From Embiotoca jacksoni (lineage: Eukaryota > Chordata > Actinopteri > Embiotocidae), in assembly GCA_022577435.1 (NCBI GenBank), contig JAKOON010000124.1:62328-126327 (forward strand): 64,000 nucleotides of DNA, given 5' to 3'. The translations under genes were made by a program, and so were the position numbers. Below are positions 12,066-22,567 of the stretch, one piece after another (within the stretch, counting starts at the first letter, position 1; the number at the start of each line of letters is the position of its first letter). The notes under the pieces were generated by a model. That model was not told the origin of the DNA. It did not search any database and was given only the letters and a program-made list of their open reading frames with translations.

Positions 12066-12156
12066 GCTGCTCACCTTAAACTTCATAACGTTACACTGGT
12101 AGCTCGGCTCGCTCCACAGTTCACTGTGTTCAACATCAGTTAGGTGACCTATCAAA

Positions 12157-12206
12157 TGACCACGTGTCCAGCCAGAAGCACGTGACCAGCCAGAAGCACG
12201 TGACCA
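12157..12206. promoter_or_regulatory. Three CACGTG E-boxes at exact 18-bp spacing
   Basis: CACGTG occurs at 12,161, 12,179 and 12,197, each inside a copy of an 18-bp unit (CACGTGaCCAGCCAGAAG). The next 350 bp are CpG-rich and contain CATCGCGAGAT near 12,531. CACGTG is the palindromic site of USF, MYC/MAX and TFE-type bHLH-zip factors. I infer a promoter or enhancer patch, but no exon belonging to it could be identified. Confidence 0.5.
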
Positions 12207-12600
12207 ACACACCTTTCCACAGGTCGCAGCGCGTGATAGTGACGCGAGCAGCTAACTTCCAACCGAACAGGCAGCGTTAGCAGCAGCTAGCACGGCTAGC
12301 TAAAGCGATGAGACCGTACCGTGTGTCGCTGCTCCTCTTGTTCCAGAAACAACCGGAGAAACGTCCTTCTTGTCCTCAACGCTTACATGGATGAATCTCG
12401 GTCCCGCAGCAGCGCCGTGAATCAGCTCCCCGCCGGTGTCGGTCCTTCTCCGGTCTCCGGTCTCTCCGGTCCCTCCGACAGCGCTCCTCTGTTCTCCTCA
12501 GATCTCGTTCGAGCTCTCAAATTCAAATCACATCGCGAGATTTGGACCGAAGTTCCGGAGGCCTGACTGATCTCTGCGAGATGTTCAGCACTGCACTTCA
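12207..12600. other. CpG-rich patch, possible unannotated first exon
   Basis: GC-rich sequence with many CpGs, in contrast to its surroundings. A plus-strand open frame (12,321-12,566, 81 codons) lies inside it but resembles no family I know. It may be the 5' end of a gene whose remaining exons I could not recognise, or only a promoter-like island. Confidence 0.3.
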
Positions 12601-12633
12601 GTTCCTCACATGTTTACAAGGCCAGGGACGACT

Positions 12634-12834
12634 AATAATAATCATTATTAGTATTATTATAATTATAATAAATATAATTATAATTATAATAATACTAATA
12701 ATGATTATTATTATAATAATAATTATAATAAATATAATTATAATAACTATAATAATAATTATAATTATAGTAAATATAATAATAATTATAATGATAATTA
12801 TAATAAATATAATAATTATAATTATAATAATATA
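12634..12834. repeat. TAA/ATT-rich low-complexity block
   Basis: About 200 bp made only of ATAAT, AATTAT and AATAAATATAATT words with very few other bases. It is close to self-complementary, so it can form hairpins or cruciforms. Confidence 0.9.
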
Positions 12835-12939
12835 GCCACAAAAACCGAAGATTCTCTTTTAATATTAATTAATTGATGTCACCAGTACTCCATCAGCGTC
12901 TTCAGTCAAGCTGCCTGAAGAAATAAAGGTCTGCAGTCT

Positions 12940-13196
12940 TTTAAATCTCTTCTCAAAACAGACTGTTATCTCAGCGTCTGTGCTGATTTTAGTTGATTTT
13001 AGAACAAGTCTTATTTCTTTTATAGCCTGTTTTAATTTTTTTTCATGGTTGTTTCATGCGTTCATTGTGTTGTTAAGGCTTGTTACAATTCACTGGTTGT
13101 TTTGTTTTAATGTTTTTTTTTATGAAGCACCTTGTAACTTTAGTTTAGAAAAGTGCTATACAAATAAAGTGTATTATTATCATTATTATTATTATA
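12940..13196 (+). mobile_element. 3' tail of a non-LTR retrotransposon or derived SINE
   Basis: The segment ends with GAAGCACCTTGTAACTTTAG, AAAAGTGCTATACAAATAAA and an ATT microsatellite. This is the typical 3' end of a high-copy teleost LINE family and the SINEs that share its tail. No reverse transcriptase reading frame remains, so it is a 5'-truncated copy. The family name is from memory and the left boundary is uncertain. Confidence 0.6.
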
Positions 13197-15591
13197 CTCT
13201 TCAAAGTTGCACTATATTGTGACCAATGCTGTGTTGCAGATGGGAACTCAACATTTGGCAGCCATTTATTTTTGGTTGGGTTTAGAGTGTGTAACTCGCA
13301 TCTGGTAAAAAAGAAAAAAAAGAAAAGTTCAGCTCAAAGCCAGATCAGGCCTGAATTCATCTCGAATCAAAGGCTTCAAACACTTCTCTGTCCTCAGCAA
13401 CTTGTTAAACAGCCATAAAACCAAATACCTATCAAGCTAAATCAACATTAATGTCATTGATAAACTGTATAAGTAACCCTGAGAGATCAAAAGGCTGTAA
13501 ACCATGAATTATGAAAAAACATGATGGATTATAATGAACTGTTCTACAGCAGTATGTACATTAAAGCTGAGCTCAGAAATGACATTTAACACACATGAAT
13601 ATCTATAAAACCTTGTTAATTTCTGGTTTGAGCCCACATTAGCAGGCATTCATATATCAGATGAAAGGTTTGGTTGATGAAGTGGCGGCTCCAGACAGAC
13701 AGACAGACAGACCTAATCCAAACTGGAGAGGATTACAGCCCTCAGTGTGTTCATCATTATTTAAAGAGACACAAGAGGAAGTGACGAATGAGCCGGTGTG
13801 ACTTTACAGCTCTCAGTGATGCTCTGACAGCCACACGGACACGGCAGAAACTGGGAACTTCAAGCACAGCTGTCTCACGGGAAAGAGGTGAAGGTCTGAA
13901 CCAGACTGTGGACGTCATGCGAGCGCAGGAATCTGGGTCAGCGGGGCCTTTTTACTCCAACAGGTGCATGTCAGTGTGTTCATTGTACAATCTGTCGGTA
14001 CCACACTGTTTATGTACACAACTCAGGACAATCGGGCTACACAACAACCCTTAAAGAACCCTTAAAGAACAAGAGGCACTGCAGAACTGATGGTTCTCTT
14101 GTGCACCTACAGAACAGACGAAAGGCTTTTTCTCTAAATTCTTCCTATGTGAACCATAAACAAACATAAACAAACACCAAAGGAGTCCAAACTGGATAAT
14201 CCTGTGAAGTTGTTTTGGGTCAGGCTACATCCGGGCTGATCTGGAGCCAGGGACCGTTGGCCATGCTGGAGTGTCAGGGGAGACATCGACAGAGCCCGCA
14301 GCCCCGGTGAAGCCGGACCGAGTGGTGATATATGAAATAGAGTTTTGGTCCAATAACACAATGAGGTCAGTCAAGTGAGCGATGATGTCATGATAAAAGC
14401 ACAGACTTGACAGTTCACTGGAGACACTTCTTTCCGTCCTGTGTCTGTAGCCAACTCTCTGTTACATCTGAATAAAGATTCAAATGTGGACGGTCCCATT
14501 TGTAAACGAGCATTTTCAGATTACAGGTGAGAATATTGTGGATTCTGGGCCCACAGTTTTCAGTTTCTAGGAAACAATCTTCTGAATCCAAAAGCGGTCG
14601 ATTGGATTTCCACTTGGCATGTTGTGTTTCCCAGTAACAGGAGAAACAGCAGCTCCTCGACTCCTCCGAGGCCTGCTGCCGTATCCTCATCACGCTGTAG
14701 GAGAGCTCCTCTGAGCCGGCTGGAAGGTTCATCTCAGGGTGAAGGAGGGAAGATGGGATGAAATGGCCTTTTCACTGCCATTAATATTTACAACCATGTA
14801 CTATTTTAAGTGCAGGAAAGAAACTGAGGTTAAGTGAGGTAAGAAGCTGTAGGAGCTCAGAGACAATAAACAGAAGACGACCACTGATGCCGGCTCAGGG
14901 CCGACGTGCCTTCATTATAGGACCAACTGTGAAAAGCTGCCCTGCAGCAATATACACCGATTTACTTTACAAAATAAAATGCTATTCTTTACCTCTTTGG
15001 AGCAAATTTAAAAGATGTTCAGAGATTAAGAACAGAGCAGAAGCCTGTTTCACTTTGTTTTAAAGGGACACTTCTGACCCATCAATGTTAGCATTGCATT
15101 TCTCAAATGATTTTAAGTTACCGAATTCTCTCATTAATGCAGATTATTAAAACCAGCTTGTTTAATGCTGAACAGCGCTCTAAGACCATTATTGGCTGAG
15201 CTTAACGACTGCGGATACTGTCGTGCATCCCCCGTGACTCCGGTGTGTCCGTTCAACAACACAACACACCTCTTGTATTACTCAGCAGGTCCCAAGGAAA
15301 CAATGAGGGAGCTTTAAACTCCTAAACTGCTGATGTAGAAGTGCAACTCAGTGAAACCGCCCCTCTACGAGAAAACACTGAATGAGCGACACCTGGTGGA
15401 AGACAACAATATTGTCCTTCAGGCTTTCAAAGGGAACCACTTTAAGATTAAAAGAGCAAACCAACTTTCAGGAAACTTAAATAAATTGCATGTTCACTGT
15501 AATAAATCTGACAGACTGTTCGGTCAAGGTTATGAGATCGGTGTCAATATGTTTCTGTTGGCAATAACAGAGGCACATTTTTGAATGACGA
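13197..15591. other. Intergenic, no gene recognised
   Basis: About 2.4 kb downstream of pabpc1. It contains a short CAGA run (13,695-13,712) and several open frames of 75-105 codons (plus 13,788-14,054; minus 14,415-14,732), none recognised and none with supporting splice structure. Confidence 0.4.
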
Positions 15592-15597
15592 TTTATT
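15592..15597 (-). terminator. pabpc1: Candidate pabpc1 poly(A) signal (AATAAA)
   Basis: AATAAA on the minus strand, about 470 nt downstream of the pabpc1 stop codon, giving a 3' UTR of plausible length. It is not proven by transcript data. Confidence 0.45.
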
Positions 15598-16027
15598 ACA
15601 GCCAGCAGTTTACAATACAAATCACCTTCCAAAATGCTCAGCTACCACCTTCCTGAACACGGCTGATATTCTGAGCACTGACACAGTAAAATGACATAAA
15701 ACAGAGGAATGCATTCAAATTTATAATCTCAATTTTCTCTATTTTGCTATTTTTTTTCAACAAATTTTTGTTTATGATCAAGGCCTAGTCAAACCATCCC
15801 TAGACCTGGCAGAGTCAATCGTTTTCTTTTTTTAAGAAATAATTTATCATTTTGCGATGTTTTCAGAGTTTTAGGTTTTTCAATGTTTAAGTTTTTTTTT
15901 TTTTCTCTTTTTCCCATCGGTGAAGCAGGTTTCAAAATGCTCGATCTGCAAGACAAATAACAAGACAACATCAATGCTTGCACTGGATTTCTTTTTTAAT
16001 AATGACATCTGCATATAATTCCTCTAT

Positions 16028-16068
16028 CTGTGCACCCGCCCCCGCCCCCGCCCCCACCCCCACCCACC
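16028..16068 (-). promoter_or_regulatory. pabpc1: G-run element at start of pabpc1 3' UTR (G-quadruplex candidate)
   Basis: Directly after the TAA stop the transcribed strand reads GGTGGG, then successive GGGGG runs separated by single T or C bases, ending GCGGG. Six G-runs of 3-5 within about 40 nt satisfy the usual G-quadruplex pattern in the RNA. A role in termination or mRNA regulation is inference. Confidence 0.6.
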
Positions 16069-19000
16069 TTAGACGCTGGGAACGCCAGCGGGGGTGGTGG
16101 ACTTCTGAGCAGCCTCCTTGGCCTGGTGGGCCTGAAGCACAGCAACAGCCTCGTCCACCTGCAACACACAACGTTCACTGAACCACTGCATACTCAGCAT
16201 TTTAGATTGAAAGCATTCACGATGAGGTGAATGAGCTACACGCGTAGCATTCATCATGTTCATGAAGAGGAATAAATATGTTAAAAAGAGCAAATGAACT
16301 GACCTTTGAGCGCAAAGACTCGGGAGACTCGAGCATGTGAAGCAGTTCGGAGTTGTCGATCTCCAGCAGCATACCGGTGATCTTACCCGCCAGGCTGGGG
16401 TGCATGTTCTGGATCAGGGGGAACAGGCGCTCACCTGATGAAGGAAAACACCATTTTTGACACCGACTTAAAATTACAGAAATTCACCAAAAAGTGTAAA
16501 AAGACTTGATTAGGAAGTAGTTTCTCTCCAGTCCTCCGTTCTAAATCTGAGCAGATGAATGTACTGACCCAGCATCTGCTTCTGTTCCTGAGGGGGGGCG
16601 GCAGCCAGCATGGAGGCAGTCAGGGGCTCCTGTCCTTGAACATGGACAGCCGGCTGAAGGAGGAAAAAAGATTTGAATTTAGAGATAAATTATAGCAAGC
16701 TGGTGACACGCAACGAATGAGTAATCATCACATCATAGTGAGTAACTGAATGAATGACTTGTATTGTAACAATTCATACTTTTTCTTCCAAATCTCGGCT
16801 CCTACTTTTGGCATATTTGAGTAGATTTAGGATTCCATAAACCATCATTTGTCATACAATTGCAAGATTGCAAGATTAATTTTGGCTAAACGGTCATTTA
16901 AAAAGACAAACGATGTCCTGTCTGGTCATGTTCAAATTGAATATTTACAAATTAAGCTGAATATGACTGCAGTAAGATCTAAAGCTTGACCATAACTCAA
17001 AACATCAAAAACCCTGCAAACCTATAACCCAGTTCGTATTGAAACTTCAGCAGTGATTATAAAACCTATTTGAAACCACCATGATGGTGTTCTTACCTGC
17101 TGCATGGGGACCTGTGGCTGGGAAGCCATGTGCTGCTGAGGGTTGCGCACACCAGCAGCGTATTTGTACTGGGGCATGGCGCGCACTGGGGCCGCGGTGG
17201 CTGAAGCACTGGCGGGGCGCTGGCTGAGAGCCTGGGTGGCTGAGGGGGGGACGGGGACAGAGACACTGGATGAAAGCTACACCAACTGACTCACAGGCAG
17301 GTTCTTGGGATCTGGAAGATGAAAGACTCACGCATTCGCTGGGACGCCATCATGCGTGGGACCTGGGTGTTGGCGGTTGCAGTAGCCCGGATGGTGTTGA
17401 AGGTCTGGGGCCTGGGGGCTGATGGGCGCATGGCGTTGGGCATGTTTTGGAAGTCTGAAGGAAAATTAAAAAAAACCCAACCCCAACAACATGAAAGATC
17501 AGCACTAAAGCAGTTAGAAATCAGTTAAAAGAGGGAGCTGGTTGTTTATTCACACCAGCAGCGTATCAAATAATGGTCCAGCCAATTTAGTTCAAACTCA
17601 AATTCAGTACACGTGACCACTTACGCTGAGGACGCACTCCCTGAGTGGCCCAACGGGGGCTGGGCCGGAGCTGGGCCAGCTGGTTGGCAGAGTAGTATGC
17701 AGCACGGTTCTGGGCCTGGGAGGATGGAGACAACCTTTCATCATTACGTGCGTGCCAAGAAATCAAAACGCAAGTTTCCAATTGTTACTTTTGCTATATT
17801 CGACAGAATTGATTTCAACCCGTGTTATCTGGTTCAAGTCAAGACACACGGCTTCATTATGCAGGAAGGTGACCGAGCAGCATTTAAATGCTACGTCGTG
17901 TGTCGAGTGTACCGAGCAGGATGGGGAGACTCGCCTGCGGTATAGCTGCCATGAAATAGCCTGAGGGTGGAGCTGGCTGATACGGGTTGAGGACCGGGTT
18001 GGGCACAGCACGGACTGTGGCCATCCTCTGCATGTACTGGTTGGTCAGATGGGCTTGACGTTCCTCCTTTCTCTGAGCCAGGGCCACATACAGAGGCTTT
18101 GTAGCCACAATGCGCCCATTCATCTCGGTTACAGCTTTTGTGGCCTCCTCTGGGGAGGAGAAGCACACAAAGCCGAAGCCTTTGCTGCGGCCACCCTCCA
18201 TCATCACCTACAGAATAAGAGATGAATTAGGATTTATTTTGATTCCATTAAATCACTTTTTTGTTTTAGTTTTAAATAAAAGAACAATTTCTCATTTCAA
18301 CATCATAAATCAAGAACTAAAACCTTCACCTTTGCACTTGTTATGGTTCCAAATGGAGAGAATTCTTTACGCAGGCGTTCGTCATCCAGGCCATCATCCA
18401 GGTTTTTCACGTACAGATTGACACCCTGAGATATTGAAAATGACCGTAAGAAAAAACACAAGTCACACCTCAGGAATACATCAAGTGAACTTGTAGTCTC
18501 GTCAGACCGGACGAGATTCCCGACACAGCTGCTGTCCTCGAGCATCTTGAAATACAGCACAGAACAACACACACCTGAAATCATCCCCTCCATATGACCC
18601 GTGCATGAAATAGGCAAACAAACCTGATATCTGGTCATGCGGTCCTGTTTCATCTGCTCAAACTTGCGCTTAAGCTCATTCTGGCGTTCCCCTTTCTTCT
18701 GTGCACGGCCCACGTACACCTGCCTGCCGTTCAGCTCTTTCCCATTCATATCGTCCACAGCCTGCAAGGAAGTAAGCACACGTCTACTGAAACCAGCTAA
18801 CCGCCGGCCGTGCTAATGCCGATTGAAGGAGAGCGAGTGTGTTTAATTCACTAGACGTGAAAATAAAACGTTTCAAAGAAAAGAAGGTGGAACTGATGCG
18901 TACCTTCTGGGCATCCTCATGTCTCTCGAAGCTGACGAAGCCAAATCCTTTGGATTTACCACTCTCATCAGTCATGACCCGGATACTGAGTGCAGGCCCT

Positions 19001-21063
19001 GCAGCATACAACAGCTGATCAACACCTTCAACATACAACAGCTGTTAAATACCTTCAACATACAACAGCTGATCAACACCTTCAACATACAACAGCTGTT
19101 AAATACCTTCAACATACAACAGCTGATCAACACCTTCAACATACAACAGCTGTTAAATACCTTCAACATACAACAGCTGTTAAATACCTTCAACATACAA
19201 CAGCTGTTAAATACCTTCAACATACAACAGCTGTTAAATACCTTCAACATACAACAGCTGTTAAATACCTTCAACATACAACAGCTGATCAACACCTTCA
19301 ACATACAACAGCTGATCAACACCTTCAACATACAACAGCTGTTAAATACCTTCAACATACAACAGCTGTTAAATACCTTCAACATACAACAGCTGTTAAA
19401 TACCTTCAACATACAACAGCTGTTAAATACCTTCAACATACAACAGCTGTTAAATACCTTCAACATACAACAGCTGTTAAATACCTTCAACATACAACAG
19501 CTGTTAAATACCTTGAACATACAACCTTTCATCTCAGGTCTCTGAAATGTTGACATCTTACCATATTTACCAAACAACTCCTTCAGCTTCTCGTCGTCCA
19601 TGTCCTCCCCAAAGTTCTTGATGTAAACGTTGGTGAACTCTCGGGCTCGCGCGCCAAGCTCCGCCTCCCTCTCTTTACGTGATTTGAAGCGTCCAACAAA
19701 TCTGTGATTAAATGATGGAAAATATTAGAATAAAATACACATTTCAAGACAAATGTTGTCCAAAACTAAATCCTTAACATAATAGCAATAATACATTACG
19801 TATTATTTAAACGGTGCATTTTATAGACTCATCCTGTGACGGCAATATCTGCTTTAGCAACTTGAAAGTGTATTTAGGGACACGGTGAAGGAGTGGGGAC
19901 GACAGGGGAGACGAGACGTGGAGTCCTTGTGATGAATCAGTGACTGTTTCAAAGCTAAATGTTGTCATTAACGGATATTGCTCAACGCTCCTTACGTGGT
20001 ATGTTTTAATGTTTGACCGGCGTCTGGTGGTGTTTGACCCTCTGAACAAGGCGGTATGAAAACAGTGTGTACATGTGCCATCAACTGGTCAACGCATTTG
20101 AGGACAAGATGCAGTTCAACACCAAAACCAAACTTTGATTAGATGTAAAAGTCCTGGTGTTAACCCGACTCCCCAAACACCGATTTAATTCAGGACGATA
20201 GAAGCCACACTTACACTTTTCTGTCATTGAGCAACATGCCGTTCATTTTCTCGATGGCCCGCTCAGCAGCCTCGTGGGTCTCAAAGTGCACAAAGCCGTA
20301 ACCCTTTGAGCCATTTTCATCACAAACCACCTTGAAGAGGAAGATTTTAGGGTCAGAAAACACGCCGTGCACTCAAGAAACACTTCACAGCAGCTTCAAC
20401 CTGCTTCAGTCTTTAGTCATGCAAAGTAGTGGTGTGTAAAACAGAAACAGGCGGTGGGTGGAGGTGGATGGAGGTGGGTGGAGGTGTGCTGAGGCTACCT
20501 TGCAGGACAGGATGTTCCCGAAGGCAGAGAAGGTGTCGTAGAGGGCCTTGTTGTCGATGGACTTGTCCAGGTTCTTGATGAAGATGTTGCCCACGCCGCT
20601 CTTCCTCAGTGAGGGGTCCCGCTGGGACCACATGATGCGGAGCGGCCTGCCCTTGATCACATCGAAGTTCATGGTGTCCAGAGCCCGCTCAGCTGAAAAC
20701 AGTCCCCAAACGAAAAGACACCGAGTTCACGTTTGGTTTGTATTTATCTGATGACGTCAGTTCTTTCACCGCCGTGACTCGCCATCCTCAACATGTGCTC
20801 ATTAAAGCGGCAGCGCGGCACGCACCGTGCGGGACGTCCCGCTGAAGACCACCGCGGGACGGGGACTTACCGTCAGCAGGCTGCTGGAAGTTCACGTAGG
20901 CGTAGCCGAGGGAGCGCCGGGTGATCATGTCTCTGCACACCCTGATGGAGAGGATGGGCCCGGCCGGGCTGAACTTCTCGTACAGCATGGCCTCCGTCAC
21001 GTCCGGGTGCAGGTCTCCCACGTAGAGGGACGCCATCGGGTAGCTGGGCGCGCTGGGGTTCAT
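16069..21063 (-). CDS. pabpc1: Polyadenylate-binding protein, cytoplasmic 1
   Basis: Cytoplasmic poly(A)-tail-binding protein that supports translation and controls mRNA decay through contacts with eIF4G and PAM2-motif partners. Coding exons, 5' to 3' on the minus strand: 21063-20871, 20692-20499, 20330-20215, 19701-19562, 18998-18904, 18761-18624, 18425-18330, 18207-17935, 17715-17625, 17454-17332, 17239-17097, 16653-16569, 16434-16304, 16158-16069. They sum to 1,908 nt (635 codons plus stop) with every phase consistent; human PABPC1 has 636. Four RRMs are visible (starts [32 protein letters not shown]), then a Pro/Gln/Met-rich linker and the C-terminal MLLE/PABC domain with [19 protein letters not shown]. 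The start gives the family N-terminus [20 protein letters not shown]. Odd points: intron 8 begins GC instead of GT, and intron 4 is almost wholly a 27-bp minisatellite. Confidence 0.97.
17930..17934 (-). other. pabpc1: Non-canonical GC splice donor, pabpc1 intron 8
   Basis: Exon 8 ends ATACCGCAG and the intron starts GCGAGT. Splicing here joins codons MAAIPQ to AQNRAAYY exactly as in known PABPC1. The nearest GT downstream would add a short unrelated segment. GC-AG introns are a known minor class and usually have a strong flanking consensus, as CAG|GCGAGT does. Confidence 0.75.
19009..19526. repeat. 27-bp minisatellite filling pabpc1 intron 4
   Basis: About 19 copies of a 27-bp unit (CAACATACAACAGCTGTTAA and a 7-base remainder), with two main forms: GTTAAATACC and GATCAACACC. 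The array occupies about 90 percent of the 563-bp intron between the donor at 19,561 and the acceptor at 18,999. The last unit itself supplies the acceptor (TGTATGCTGCAG). Because 27 is a multiple of 3, a minus-strand frame from exon 4 stays open through the whole array with a 9-residue period (CCMLKVFNS). Confidence 0.95.
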
Positions 21064-21781
21064 GTCGGACGGCGCGACGTGACAACCGTCGAGTTCCTCC
21101 GGTTCAGTACCGCGCTGACTGGGCCGACCGGCTCCGCGGAGGGCGGGTTTCTCTCGGCGTGTTTCGGGAGCAGACTCGAGCCGGGACACCGAGCAACGTG
21201 GTGCTAGCTCGGTTAGCAAGATGTCGGCGCGGGGCCTAAAGCGACTCGCGGAGTCCTCGGACGGGAATTCAAACTTTAGTCAGCTCGGAAGCTCGAGAGC
21301 CGGTAGTACGCGGGACAAAGACGCTCCGGTGCTGTGCGGGTGCCGACGCCCTGGCCCGGTCCGGTCCAGAAGAGGCTTCGGTCCAGCGGCCGACCTGCTC
21401 GCCCACGCTTCAACAATGACGCTACCTAGCTTAGCTCGCTAACGCCGCTCGTCCGTTTCGTTGGTTTCTTCTTCGCGTTGCTCGAGTTCACAAATCAAAT
21501 CCTGCTTCACCGATTTTTGTTTTTCTTATAAAAATATGTCTGCGTGTGCTCCCTAGCTTCTGGTTTGTTTCATAATAATAAAATGTGTCCGAGACTCGCT
21601 CCGGAGCACCTCGCGCCCTACGCAGACGGATTACGGGAATGAAAGAAGGTCGCTGGAGGTTGTTTCCCGACTCCAGTCGAAACCACGGCGCGTCCGCAGC
21701 AGCCGAGAGTGACGTCACACATCTCGCGAGATCTCGTACTTCATTTCAGCCGGACCGTGACTTTCCTGTACGGTCTCCGTC
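21064..21781 (-). promoter_or_regulatory. pabpc1: pabpc1 5' UTR and CpG promoter
   Basis: A GC- and CpG-rich region upstream of the pabpc1 start codon. It contains a consensus CRE, TGACGTCA, at 21,710-21,717 and the palindrome TCTCGCGAGA at 21,722-21,731, a motif known from CpG-island promoters of housekeeping genes. The exact transcription start cannot be read from sequence. The CRE and TCTCGCGAGA lie about 650 bp upstream of the ATG and could also serve a divergent transcript. Confidence 0.6.
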
Positions 21782-22567
21782 AGGCTCCTCTCCTCCCCTC
21801 TCTCCTCTCCTCTCCCCTCTCCTCTCTCCTCCTCTCCTCTCTCCTCCTCTCCTCTCCTCTCTCTCCTCTCCTCTCCCCTCTCCTCCTCTCTCCTCTCCTC
21901 CTCTCCCCTCTCCCCTCCTCTCCTCTCCTCTCCTCTCCCCTCTCCTCTCCTCTCCTCTCTCCTCTCCTCTCCTCTCCTCTCCCCTCTCCTCTCCTCCTCT
22001 CCTCTCTCTCCTCTTCTCCTCTCCTCTCTCCCCTCCTCTCCTCTCTCTCCTCTCCCCTCTCCCCTCCTCCTCTCCTCTCTCCCCTCCTCTCCTCTCCCCT
22101 CCCCTCCTCTCCCCTCTCCTCCTCTCTCCTCTCCTCCCCTCCTCCTCTCCTCCTCTCCCCTCCTCTCCTCTCTCTCCTCTCCTCTCTCTCCCCTCCTCCT
22201 CTCCTCTCCCCTCTCCTCTTCTCCTCTCCTCTCTCCCCTCCTCTCCCCTCCCCTCCTCTCCCCTCCTCTCTCCTCTCCTCCCCTCCTCCTCTCTCCTCCC
22301 CTCCTCCTCTCCTCCCCTCTCTCCTCTCTCCTCTCCTCTCTCTCCTCTCCTCCCCTCTCTCCTCTCCTCCTCTCTCCTCCCCTCCTCCTCTCTCCTCCCC
22401 TCCTCCTCTCCTCTCTCCTCTCCTCCCCTCCTCTCTCCTCTCCTCCCCTCCTCTCTCCTCTCCTCCCCTCCTCCTCTCCTCCTCTCTCCTCCCCTCCTCC
22501 TCTCTCCTCTCCTCTCTCCTCTCTCCTCTCCCCTCCTCCTCTCCTCCTCCTCTCCTCCTCTCCTCTC
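21782..22567. repeat. 785-bp polypyrimidine (CCTCT)n tract upstream of pabpc1
   Basis: Pure C and T on the plus strand (pure A and G on minus) for about 785 bp in CCTCT, CTCCTC and CCCTC words. It has mirror-repeat character and so can form intramolecular triplexes (H-DNA). Open frames of 280-340 codons (S/P/L on plus, E/R/G on minus) are artefacts. Confidence 0.95.

Noticed and set aside
10695..12143. V/C/G-rich open frames of 300-480 codons (plus) and a T/H/N-rich frame (minus)
   Set aside because: They exist because a two-letter G/T sequence cannot contain TAA or TAG and rarely TGA; no coding signal.
14415..14732. Minus-strand open frame of 105 codons downstream of pabpc1
   Set aside because: I looked for SNX31 or another syntenic neighbour here but recognise no motif and see no exon structure.
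18919..19553. Plus-strand frames with QQLLNTFNI or HTTAVKYLQ units
   Set aside because: Antisense readings of the pabpc1 intron 4 minisatellite.
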